This document shows positions 7,352 to 14,056 of a stretch of 14,056 nt of DNA, piece after piece (position 1 is the first letter of the stretch; each line of letters starts with the position of its first letter). The notes under the pieces are model-generated. The model did no database searches and had not been told where the DNA came from. It saw nothing but the letters and a program-made list of their open reading frames with translations. The translations under genes and the position numbers were made by a program. Source of the DNA: Symbiodinium natans (taxonomy: Eukaryota; Sar; Dinophyceae; Suessiales; Symbiodiniaceae); the NCBI GenBank assembly GCA_905221605.1, contig CAJNDS010001566.1, positions 1 through 14,056 of the forward strand, written 5' to 3'.

Positions 7352-7950
7352 CAAAAGTGTGAAGACATGCCCACCCCGAGGCCACCCAAACAACACTCAT
7401 CACGAAACCAAACCGGAGCCAGCCAAAGCCAAGCCAGCCAAAGCCAAGCCAGCCATTCAAATCTCACATATCGAAAGATAAAACACTGCGAAAGCTTGGG
7501 ATATGTGCGAGTCGTGAACACTTGCCGAACTTGAGGCGAGCTGTTGGCGATTTCTTGGGGGGGTCACTTGGGAACAGTGGCTGATTGGGGCACTAGGAAG
7601 TCGGAGATCATCTGGGGCCAGAAGGCAGCATGTCGAGCACTGCCTGGGACTACTTTGAGGGGGTGCCAAGGGTGTCCCTTGACTTCGGAGGTCATTCGGG
7701 GGCACAAGGCAAAGGATCCCCCCCCTCTGGTTTTGCGCAGGGGACGGTCTGGGCCGAAGGGCCCTCTCACAGAAAATTCAGGGCGTGAAGAGTCTGCAGG
7801 TTTTGCAAGAATCCCCCCCACGCCGAAGTTCACTTGGCCAGAGTCACTAGAGCGGTCAAAGCGAGGGGTCGGACCTTTCAGGGTTTAAGACCCCCCTGCT
7901 TACTGGCCTGGCTTGGACATTTGCGTAAAAGCCCCCCCTAGGTCATAGCA
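7352..7950. other. No gene supported; short internal repeats
   Basis: A 15-bp AGCCAAAGCCAAGCC unit is tandem at about 7418-7455. A paralogous pair, TCGGAGATCATCTGGGGCC (7601-7619) and TCGGAGGTCATTCGGGGGC (7684-7702), is spaced 83 bp apart. The 114-codon plus frame at 7544-7888 covers this duplicated, Gly/Pro/Arg-rich sequence and is not convincing. AA-C6-8 tracts recur at 7717, 7812, 7889 and 7930. Confidence 0.5.
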
Positions 7951-8345
7951 AGGGTTTAAGGCCAGGGCCAGGGACAGGGCCAGGGCAGGCCAGGGCCAGG
8001 GCCAGGGCCAGGGCCAGGGCCAGGGCCAGGGGCCAGGGGCGGGGCAGCAAGGCCAGCAGGCAGCAGGGCCGGCCAGGGCCAGCAGGGTCAGCAGGGGCCA
8101 GCAGGCAGGGCCAGCCAGGAGGGGCAGCAGGCCAGCAGGGCCAGCAGGGCCAGCAGGGCCAGCAGGGCCAGAGCCAGGGCCAGAGCCAGGGCCAGGGCCA
8201 GGGCCAGACCAGGGGTAGGGGGGCCAGGGCGCCAGGGCCAGGGCCAGGGCCAGGGCCAGGGCCAGGGCCAGGGCCAGGGCCAGGCCAGGGCCAGGGCCTG
8301 ACCGGTCAGGGCCAGGGCCAGGGCCAGGGTCAGGGCCAGGGTTGC
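7951..8345. repeat. GGGCCA / CAGCAGGGC satellite
   Basis: 6-bp CAGGGC units alternate with 9-bp CAGCAGGGC variants. Frames on minus (Ala/Leu and Trp/Pro repeats) are repeat artefacts. Confidence 0.95.
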
Positions 8346-8437
8346 CAGCAATTGAAAAAGGATCCCCCTCGGGTACTAATATTTATCTGAGACGAGCTAG
8401 GCGACTCTAGCTAGGCGACCCTCTCAGGAGTGTGCCT

Positions 8438-8467
8438 GGCAGGCTCTGCAGCCCAGCAGAGCCTGCC
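8438..8467. other. Perfect 12-bp hairpin upstream of telomeric array 2
   Basis: GGCAGGCTCTGC, loop AGCCCA, GCAGAGCCTGCC. It lies in about 180 bp of otherwise non-repetitive sequence (8346-8530) between two satellites, with the words CTAGCTAGGCGAC just before it. It could be a structured RNA, a transposon end or a terminator-like element; no family is recognised. Confidence 0.7.
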
Positions 8468-8530
8468 GTGGTCTCGCTGAGCGCTCGACTGCGCCCGCCT
8501 ACCCCAACAGAGATGAGAGGGGTGGCGGGC

Positions 8531-8814
8531 GGGTTTAGGGTTTAGGGTTTTTAGGGTTTTTAGGGTTTTTAGGGTTTAGGGTTTAGGGTTTAGGGTTTAT
8601 AGGGTTTAGGGTTTAGGGTTTAGGGTTTAGGGTTTATAGGGTTTAGGGTTTAGGGTTTAGGGTTTAGGGTTCAGGGTTTATAGGGTTTAGGGTTTAGGGT
8701 TTATAGGGTTTAGGGTTTAGGGTTTAGGGTTTAGGGTTTAGGGTTTAGGGTTTAGGGTTTAGGGTTTAGGGTTTAGGGTTTAGGGTTTAGGGTTTAGGGT
8801 TTAGGGTTTAGGGT
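8531..8814 (+). repeat. Interstitial telomere-type array 2 (TTTAGGG)
   Basis: About forty units, G-rich strand on plus. The first part is interrupted by TTTTTAGGG and periodic TTTATAGGG variants (8596, 8635, 8679, 8701), and the last roughly 110 bp is perfect. The spacing of the TATAGGG variants suggests higher-order copying of a longer block. Confidence 0.97.
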
Positions 8815-9160
8815 GTGCCAAGCCTGACGCGCGGCTGCCTGCTGCCCGCCCGACCCTCCCGGTGTTCGTTGTGTAATCAATTTTTCTTCTTTTCTTTTTT
8901 CTTACCCCCTTCTCTGAATTACAATCACGTCGCGCGGAAGTTGAGTTGTAGCCGAAGGATGCAACTTAACTTGCGCGCAGATGTTTAAGAAACAAAAATT
9001 GGAGAAACCGGAAAATTTTCCCGCCAGAACAAAAGATTGTGGGTCTAGATTGTTTCCCTCGGGGCAGGGTCCGGGTTTTACGTGAGACTACCTGGCTGCC
9101 GCCAGCAAAACAAAGCCGCCGCTTCCCCTCAGAAGAGACCAACCAACATGCACGCTCTTG
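8815..9160. other. Unassigned unique sequence
   Basis: No convincing gene. It contains a pyrimidine tract (TTTTTCTTCTTTTCTTTTTT, near 8881) and a GC-rich flank. Confidence 0.5.
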
Positions 9161-9450
9161 ATCCCGAAACTGTCCGGGAGGAGCCCAAAAAGGCCCAGAA
9201 ACTGTCCGGGAGGAGCAGAAACCGTCCGGGAGGAGCCCAAAAAAGCTCAGAAACGACGAGCCGACAGAAACGCGAAACCGTTTGGGAGGGGCCCAAAAAG
9301 CCAAAAAGGCTCGGAAACTGTCCGGGCCCAACAAGCTCAGAAATTGTCCGGGAGCTTAAAAAGGTCCGGGAGCCCAAAAAAGCGCCGGGAGGAGCCCCCA
9401 AAAGGCTCAGAAACTGTCCGGGAGGAGCCTGCAGAAATTGTCCAGGAGGA
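9160..9450 (+). repeat. Minisatellite of GAAACTGTCCGGGAGGAGCC units
   Basis: About eight diverged copies of a roughly 30-40-bp unit: GAAACTGTCCGGGAGGAGCC followed by CAAAAAGGCTCA. Plus frames over it give repeated ETVREEPKKAQKLSG peptides in shifting frames, so the 169-codon frame at 9082-9591 is probably not a gene. Three further units recur at 13014-13090. Confidence 0.85.
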
Positions 9451-9454
9451 GCAA

Positions 9455-9530
9455 GGCTCGGTTTTGGTCAAATTGTAGAAAACGAGTCCCCACCCAGAAC
9501 CGTCGACTTCAGTACTAAAAAAAATCGCGG
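9455..9530 (-). repeat. Dispersed TAGTACTGAAATCGAC-type repeat, inverted copy
   Basis: Read on plus it runs GGCTCGGTTTTGGTCAAATT … AGAAAACGAG … CCACCCAGAACCGTCGACTT then CAGTACTAAAAAA. This is the reverse complement of sequence at 13395-13475 and 13787-13862, with a shorter piece at 12860-12892. Confidence 0.8.
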
Positions 9531-9592
9531 CCGGGGGGCCCGGGGGGCCCGGGGGGGGGGGCGATTTCAGGCAGACCAGGAAGTTTGGTAGG

Positions 9593-9944
9593 CAATCGCC
9601 CAGGCTGACCTGCCTTGCGGCCCTACTGGTCCCGGGACACGCTCCGGCAGGGTCCGGCTCCAGGGGGCTCCAGAGGGGGGTCCCAGGGGACCACCTGCAG
9701 AAGCCCATTTTGGGACCAGGTCGCTAGGTTTAGGGTTTCTTAATAATACTTGAGAATCGGAGAAGGGGGGCGGGGTACCCCAGGCGGGGTACTGCACCGG
9801 CACTGGAGGTGCAGCTCACGCTCAACACAACTCTTTAGGCTTGCACAGTAACTCCAAGCGATGGTGTTAATCGCTGTCGGGTGTAGTGCTGGGTCCAGGC
9901 ACCCTAGAAGAGGGTGGTACGGCCAAAGCAGGCCTGGGTGGGAA
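9593..9944 (+). repeat. Telomere-adjacent repeat element, copy 1
   Basis: It starts at CAATCGCCCAGGCTGACCTG and runs without a break into TTTAGGG array 3. It matches 11875-12232 along its length. The outer parts have many substitutions and indels, while 9749-9848 is identical base for base. The core holds two adjacent hairpins: GTACCCC-AGGC-GGGGTAC (9775-9792) and TGCACC-(9 nt)-GGTGCA (9793-9813). No protein frame. Function unknown; a non-coding RNA or a subtelomeric element are options. Confidence 0.85.
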
Positions 9945-10095
9945 TTTAGGGTTTAGGGTTTAGGGTTAGGGTTTTAGGGTTTTAGGGTTTTAGGGTTTAG
10001 GGTTTAGGGTTTAGGGTTTAGGGTTTAGGGTTTAGGGTTTAGGGTTTAGGGTTTAGGGTTTAGGGTTTAGGGTTTAGGGTTTAGGGTTTAGGGTT
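9945..10095 (+). repeat. Interstitial telomere-type array 3 (TTTAGGG)
   Basis: About twenty-one units, mostly perfect, following directly on the 9593-9944 element. It ends in a head-to-head junction with CCCTAAA-strand sequence. Confidence 0.97.
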
Positions 10096-10096
10096 C

Positions 10097-10135
10097 AACC
10101 CTAAACCCGAATCCCCAACAAGACCCCGAAACCCT
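10097..10135 (-). repeat. Short inverted telomeric segment
   Basis: AACCCTAAACCC followed by degenerate C-rich units (GAATCCCC, AAGACCCCG, AAACCCTG). With the preceding array it forms a perfect 12-bp inverted repeat around a single C at 10096. Confidence 0.8.
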
Positions 10136-10222
10136 GAAACCGTATGCCCTCAAAGTCCCCCCAAAAGCCCTCGGGCATGTTGGGGGAGTTGTGTAGGGGG
10201 GGGAGGGAGTTCGAGGTTTGCG

Positions 10223-10376
10223 ATTTTGGGGTTTCGGGTTTGGGGGTTTGGGGGTTTAGGGGTTTAGAGGTTTAGGGTTTCGGGTTTAGGGGTTAGGTTT
10301 TAGGGTTTAGGGTTTTAGGGTTTAGGGTTTAGGGTTTAGGGTTTAGGGTTTAGGGTTTGGGGTTTAGGGTTTAGGG
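10223..10376 (+). repeat. Interstitial telomere-type array 4, partly degenerate
   Basis: Units go from TTTTGGGG, TTTCGGG and TTTGGGGG variants to perfect TTTAGGG by about 10300. Confidence 0.92.
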
Positions 10377-10670
10377 CTTCTCGCCGCGCCGCGGCAGTAG
10401 ATGTCATGCGGAGATGGCGCCCCAACACACCCAGGGGGTGTGAGGGGGCGGCATATGTCGCGGCGGCGTATATTGAAGTTGGAGCCACCACAACCAGAAA
10501 GGTTGGGTTGTTTTATTTTTCCCACCCCCTGCTTACGCAGGCATCCACCCAACTTTTCTCCTTTTAGGGTTTCGGGCTAACGCCCTAAATTCCCACTTCC
10601 CACCCCCATCCTTTGAACGGTTGGGTAGGACACTTCCACCCTCATACTTTGAACGGGTCAGGGTTGTCAA
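10377..10670. other. No gene supported
   Basis: GC-rich sequence with a small GCCGCG-C-CGCGGC palindrome at about 10384-10396 and a two-copy CCCCATCCTTTGAACGG-like word at 10605-10657. The 62-codon minus frame here (rich in Arg/Pro/Gly) is not convincing. Confidence 0.4.
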
Positions 10671-11140
10671 AACCAGACCCAGAAAACAAACAGGGGCAGA
10701 AGGCCCTTCCCTCCGGGACCGCTCCGGGGCCAGGCCAGGACGGCCGGAGGGCCAAGGGGGAGGGGACGCCAGGGGCAGGGGGAAATGGATCTCCCAGACC
10801 CAGAGCAATGCGGCAGCCCGAGGCACAGTTGACGTGAGCGGCGCACTTTCCCTCCCCGTTCATAGAGCTTCTTGTGGAGGTCGGTTTGTTGTTGCCTCTC
10901 CATTCAGGGTCCTGGGTCAGATATTGATCGAAGATCGCGGTGTCTTCGGCCCAGTAGATCCCCTTGCCGAATATGTCTGGGCTGTCCCTTCAAACCCTTT
11001 GTCAAGTCTATTGTTCCATCCAGGGTCCTGGGTCAGATATTGATCGATCTTTGTGGCTTCTTCGGCCAAGTAGATCCCCTTGTCGAGTAGACCCAGAAAA
11101 CAGACGGGGGCAGAAGGCCCTTACCTCCGGGACGGAGGGG
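10671..11140 (+). repeat. Two-level local duplication
   Basis: AGACCCAGAAAACAAACAGG then GGCAGAAGGCCCTTCCCTCC (from 10674) recurs from about 11090. Between these, CAGGGTCCTGGGTCAGATAT then TGATCGA recurs at 10905 and 11021 with a 116-bp offset, and TAGATCCCCTTG follows both. No frame is conserved between copies, so this is taken as repeat rather than gene. Confidence 0.75.
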
Positions 11141-11156
11141 GGGGAGGGGGAGGAGC

Positions 11157-11480
11157 GGCAGCACATGCCTGCCGCTGGGCAAGGTTGGGGACAGTGACTT
11201 GATAGACCGCCTGCTGGGCATGAGTGGCGGTACCGCAGTGTACCGGGCATTGGCCAAGCTCACAAACAAGGGCAACGCCAATCATACAGGCTCTGCTGAA
11301 GCTCACGCCGGGCTTTTTCAGCATTGAGGGCATCGACTACCATCAAGTGACCGTGGACGATGCCTACACGGCACTTCAGGAAATCTTGGAGCCATGTGAC
11401 AAGCTTGTCCTCGGAGCGCTTGTCGGAATGATCTCAGATCCCAACATTTGCTCAGAGGCATTTTTGAAGCGGTGGACAGG
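11157..11480 (+). CDS. Unrecognised protein-coding fragment in two abutting frames
   Basis: From 11157 one plus frame reads GDSDLIDRLLGMSGGTAVYR then ALAKLTNKGNANHT. From 11290 a second frame reads ALLKLTPGFFSIEGIDYHQV, TVDDAYTALQEILEPCDKLV, LGALVGMISDPNICSEAFLK, RW, then ACAG followed by GTGAAA, a good AG|GT donor. Both peptides look genuinely protein-like and helical. The switch happens at AATCATACAG|GCTCTG. It may be a splice acceptor, a frameshift, or a GC-donor mini-intron ending at CTTTTTCAG (11323), though that would be only about 34 nt. The sequence downstream becomes a G-rich tract. No family recognised; it could be an exon pair or a gene relic captured in repeats. Confidence 0.45.
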
Positions 11481-11516
11481 TGAAAACCATGTGCAAGGCA
11501 TCGGATCCGACCAGGA

Positions 11517-11700
11517 TGAAAGTGGCGGGGAGGGGGGGGGAGGGGGGGGGTATGGGGAGGGGAGGGGGGGTGGGAGGGGGGGGAGGGGGGGAGGGGGGGA
11601 GGGGGGGGAGGGGGGGAGGGGGGGAGGTGGGGGGGAGGGGGGGAGGGGGGGGGAAAGGGGGGAGGGGGGCCAGGGGGGGGAGGGGGGGGCAGGGGGGGCT
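11517..11700 (+). repeat. Poly-G / GGGGGGA polypurine tract
   Basis: Almost uninterrupted G runs of 4-9 separated by single A, T or C. Strong G-quadruplex or triplex potential. Gly/Glu/Arg-rich frames over it are artefacts. Confidence 0.95.
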
Positions 11701-11732
11701 AGGCAGGGCAGGAGTGTGAGCAATCGCCCAAA

Positions 11733-11825
11733 AAAAGAAAGGGGGGGGCCCGGGGGGGCCCCGGGGCCAGCGGGGCCAGAAGGGGGGCCAGCAGGGGGCC
11801 AGGGGGGGCCAGGGGGGCCAGGGCG
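11733..11825. repeat. GGGGGGCCA-type satellite
   Basis: GGGGCC/GGGGGGCCAGCAG units related to the 7951-8345 satellite but with longer G runs. Confidence 0.85.
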
Positions 11826-11874
11826 TCAGGGGCACAAAAAACCAGGTTTTTGGGTTTGGTAGTGGGTTTTTGAG

Positions 11875-12232
11875 CAATCGCCCAGGCTGACCTGCCTTGC
11901 GGCCCCTCTGGTCCCTGAACACGCTCCGCCAGGGGCCCGGCACCAGGGGGTTCCGGAGTGGGGGCCCAGGGGCGACCCACAGAAGCCACTTTTGGTATTG
12001 CCGGAACAGGCCAGGTTTAGGGTTTCTTCATAATCCTTGAGAATCGGAGAAGGGGGGCGGGGTACCCCAGGCGGGGTACTGCACCGGCACTGGAGGTGCA
12101 GCTCACGCTCAACACAACTCTTTAGGCTTGCACAGGAAGTCCAAGCGATGGTGTTAAACGCTGTCGGGTGATTTCTGGGTCCAGGCACCCTAGAGAAGGG
12201 TGGGTACGGCCTAAGCAGGCCTGGGTGGGAAT
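11875..12232 (+). repeat. Telomere-adjacent repeat element, copy 2
   Basis: Direct copy of 9593-9944, offset by about 2.28 kb, and likewise flowing into a TTTAGGG array. The identical 100-bp core is 12036-12135. A 15-bp fragment of its left end (GTGAGCAATCGCCCA) also occurs near 11716. Confidence 0.85.
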
Positions 12233-12400
12233 TGGGTTTAGGGTTTAGGGTTTAGGGTTTAGGGTTAAGGGTTAAGGGTTTAGGGTTTAGGGTTTAGGGT
12301 TTAGGGTTTAGGGTTTAGGGTTTAGGGTTTAGGGTTTAGGGTTTAGGGTTTAGGGTTTAGGGTTTAGGGTTTAGGGTTTAGGGTTTAGGGTTTAGGGTTG
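12233..12400 (+). repeat. Interstitial telomere-type array 5 (TTTAGGG)
   Basis: About twenty-four units with two TTAAGGG variants near the start. A further two-unit stub is at 12496-12512. Confidence 0.97.
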
Positions 12401-12409
12401 CTGACTGAA

Positions 12410-12450
12410 GCGACGCGCCTCGACCCAAGGGGTCGTGGGCGGCGCGTCGC
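12410..12450. other. Double-stem hairpin at the end of telomeric array 5
   Basis: Outer stem GCGACGCGCC (12410-12419) pairs perfectly with GGCGCGTCGC (12441-12450). The inner stem CGACCC-AAG-GGGTCG is at 12421-12435. It lies 10 bp after the telomeric array ends. Confidence 0.75.
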
Positions 12451-12512
12451 GCGAAAGCTAAAAACCCACCCCAAGACCACCCAAACCTTACTCTATTAGG
12501 GTTTAGGGTTTA

Positions 12513-12654
12513 TTTTTTGGGATAGTTCGCTCGTTGCTTTGTATTGTCTCCTGTAATTGATACTTTTTAATAATACACAGCAATTTGAATATAAATCAAA
12601 AGGACAAGTAAAGCAGAGGGCAGCAGTATGTTTATATGTTGTGTCTTGACGCCC
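12513..12654. other. No gene seen
   Basis: Short AT-richer stretch without repeats or frames of note. Confidence 0.4.
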
Positions 12655-13165
12655 GAACAGGCCAGAACAGGCCAGGACGCGGGCCCCAAAATCGCGCTCG
12701 GGGCCGCGGCGACATCGCTCGCTGTCGCTGCGCTCTGTGGCGCCGCTGTGTACAAGAACGTTTAGAGGCACCAAAAAAAGCCTTGAAAAGGCTTGAAAAA
12801 GCTTCAAAAAACCCTCAACAAGAGGGGGCCCCAGGATCTGCCCTGGCCCGCAATGAAAGTGCGATTTTTTAGTACTGAAATCGATGGTTTTGGGCACCCC
12901 GGGCCTCCCGGAATGTTAAATTACGAGGCCGGGCCTCCACAGGCCAGAACAGGCCAAGACGGAGGGTCCCAAAATCGCGCTCGGGGCCGCGGCGCCACAG
13001 AGCGCCGCTGAAGGCTCGGAAACTCTCCGGGAAAAAGGCTTAGAAACTGTGCGCGAGGAGCCCAAAAAGCCCAGAGACTGTCCGGGAGGAGCCGCCCGAA
13101 CAGGCCAGAACGGGCCAGGACGTCGCCGCTGTGTACAAGAACGTTTAGCGGCTTCAAAAAGCTTC
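12655..13165. repeat. Shuffled repeat modules
   Basis: AACAGGCCAGAACAGGCCAG-type runs followed by CCCAAAATCGCGCTCGGGGC then CGCGGCG occur at about 12655-12713 and 12941-12995. GTGTACAAGAACGTTTAG occurs at about 12747 and 13131, each followed by GCTTCAAAAA words. GAAACTxTCCGGGA units occur at 13014-13090. The order of modules differs between copies. Confidence 0.8.
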
Positions 13166-13183
13166 AAAAAAACCAACAAGAGG

Positions 13184-13475
13184 TAACCCTCAATTATGAT
13201 GAAGGGCCGCCTCCGCGACCTTTTCACAGCCTAGTTTTGGTCAAGGGGGGGTCGTATTTTTCAATTTTAAAGGCAAAATAGTCTTCTGAGACCCCCCTTG
13301 CCTCAAACTCCGACCCCCCCTTGAGAGGGAAAGTTTGCCTCCAAAAACACCCCAAATGAGGGGGACCCCAGGATCGGCCCGGGTCCCAGTTAAAAATGCG
13401 ATTTTTTAGTACTGAAATCGACGCTCTGGGTGGCCTCTCGTTTTCTGGATTTTGACCAAAACCGAGCCCTCACCG
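13184..13475 (+). repeat. 390-bp-period repeat, copy A
   Basis: Begins TAACCCTCAATTATGATGAA and ends at GACCAAAACCGAGCCCTCAC. Contains GCGATTTTTTAGTACTGAAA then TCGAC, the dispersed module also seen inverted at 9455-9530. Confidence 0.93.
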
Positions 13476-13482
13476 GTTTCAG

Positions 13483-13572
13483 GATATCAAGTTTTTCAAG
13501 GTTTTTCAAGGTTTTTCAGCGTTTTTCAGTTTTTTATGGTTTTTCAATGTTTTTCAGGGTGTTTCAGGGTTT
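13483..13572 (+). repeat. GTTTTTCAAG-type 10-bp minisatellite
   Basis: About eight imperfect GTTTTTCAxG units fill the gap between repeat copies A and B. Confidence 0.85.
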
Positions 13573-13573
13573 G

Positions 13574-13866
13574 TAACCCTCAATTATGATGAAGGGCCGC
13601 CCCCGCGACCTTTTCACAGCCTAGTTTTGGTCAAGGGGGGGTCGTATTTTTCAATTTTAAAGGCAAAATAGTCTTCGGAGACCCCCCCTTGCCTCAAACT
13701 CCGACCCCCTTTGAGAGGGAAAGTTTGCCTCCAAAAACACCCCAAATGAGGGGGACCCCAGGATCGGCCCGGGTCCCTATTTAAAATGTGATTTTTTAGT
13801 ACTGGAATCGACGGTCCCGGGTGGGCTCTCGTTTTCTGGATTTTTGACCAAAACAGCCCTTCCCAG
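13574..13866 (+). repeat. 390-bp-period repeat, copy B
   Basis: Starts exactly 390 bp after copy A and matches it closely, with a few substitutions and single-base indels in C runs. Confidence 0.93.
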
Positions 13867-13884
13867 CCAAGAGGAAGCAAGTCC

Positions 13885-13972
13885 CCGGGCCTCCCCGGAA
13901 TACTAAATTACGAAGCCGGGCCTCCCCGGAATACTAAATTACGAAGCCGGGCCGGAATACTAAATTACGAAG
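13885..13972 (+). repeat. 31-bp tandem repeat, two full copies and one truncated
   Basis: CCGGGCCTCCCCGGAATACT then AAATTACGAAG at 13885-13915 and 13916-13946, then a copy shortened in its CCTCCC part at 13947-13972. A related single unit (CCCGGAATGTTAAATTACGA) is at about 12906. Confidence 0.92.
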
Positions 13973-14056
13973 CCCCCCCTTGCCTCAAACTCCGACCCCC
14001 CCCTTGAGAGGGAAAGTTTGCCTCCAAAAACACCCCAAATGAGGGGGACCCCAGGA
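13973..14056 (+). repeat. 390-bp-period repeat, copy C, partial and cut by the window edge
   Basis: Matches copies A and B from CCCCCCTTGCCTCAAACTCC to the end of the window. It lacks the first ~105 bp of the unit, replaced by the 31-bp array. Confidence 0.92.

Noticed and set aside
7544-7888. 114-codon plus frame
   Set aside because: It spans a diverged internal duplication and C-run motifs, with Gly/Arg/Pro-rich composition and no domain. An overlapping minus frame of similar length is equally open.
8088-8351. Ala/Leu and Trp/Pro repeat protein on minus
   Set aside because: Arises from the GGGCCA satellite in all frames.
9082-9591. 169-codon plus frame with ETVREEPKKA repeats
   Set aside because: The minisatellite unit yields similar open frames in more than one phase, and the peptide changes frame with each irregular unit. 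No unique domain.
11480-11862. Gly/Glu/Arg-rich continuation of the 11224 frame
   Set aside because: Beyond the AG|GTGAAA donor it merely reads through a poly-G tract.
9160-13972. CRISPR-like array
   Set aside because: The repeats are contiguous or irregularly spaced and have no uniform unique spacers. The genome context is eukaryotic.
1-14056. tRNA, rRNA, and the dinoflagellate spliced-leader sequence
   Set aside because: I looked for B-box-like GGTTCGA words, rRNA-like conserved blocks, and the TTTTGGCTCAAG core of the spliced leader on both strands by eye and saw none. A covariance-model scan would be decisive.

Overview
The window looks like a piece of a eukaryotic nuclear genome, most likely a dinoflagellate (a Symbiodiniaceae-type alga is my best guess, about 0.6). 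The reasons are long interstitial arrays of the TTTAGGG telomere-type repeat, kilobase-scale microsatellites, stacked minisatellites, protein-like segments that are broken into short exons flanked by AG acceptors and GT donors, and the lack of any prokaryote-style operon, tRNA or rRNA. TTTAGGG alone would also fit plants and some other protists, so the assignment is an inference.

Left half (1-7090). Fragments of what is probably one split gene lie on the minus strand, running from about 7046 down past base 1. The clearest pieces are at 6942-7046, 5232-5606, 4972-5117, 4640-4840, 4455-4529, 4096-4181, 1896-1977, 1329-1655 and 1-1328. Most translate into short amphipathic helical segments, and one (1329-1655) resembles an armadillo repeat. 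I therefore call it a putative alpha-solenoid (ARM/HEAT-like) protein of unknown role. Its last visible frame stays open from 1328 to the window edge, straight through a 0.8-kb octamer satellite. Between the pieces lie a degenerate telomere-like block (2205-2620), a 0.95-kb CA/CAGA/CGCA/CCCA microsatellite (3027-3972), an array of nested palindromes (5723-6245), and an AT-rich island (6246-6941). An inverted pair of (AT)n/poly-C/CCTAGG motifs (5666-5713 and 7046-7085) brackets the last two.

Right half (7090-14056). This is a repeat mosaic with a subtelomere-like look. Five TTTAGGG arrays, all with the G-rich strand on plus, alternate with GGGCCA satellites, G-homopolymer tracts, a 30-40-bp minisatellite, and two copies of a ~355-bp element that each run directly into a telomeric array. 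A ~390-bp tandem repeat and a 31-bp tandem repeat close the window. One head-to-head telomeric junction sits at 10084-10108. The only protein-like sequence in this half is a plus-strand segment at 11157-11480, which appears as two abutting frames and is unrecognised.

No gene could be assigned a confident function. The most useful observations are the unreported minus-strand frame at the left edge, the inverted-repeat-bracketed AT island, the telomere-adjacent element with a perfectly identical 100-bp double-hairpin core, and the telomeric head-to-head junction.
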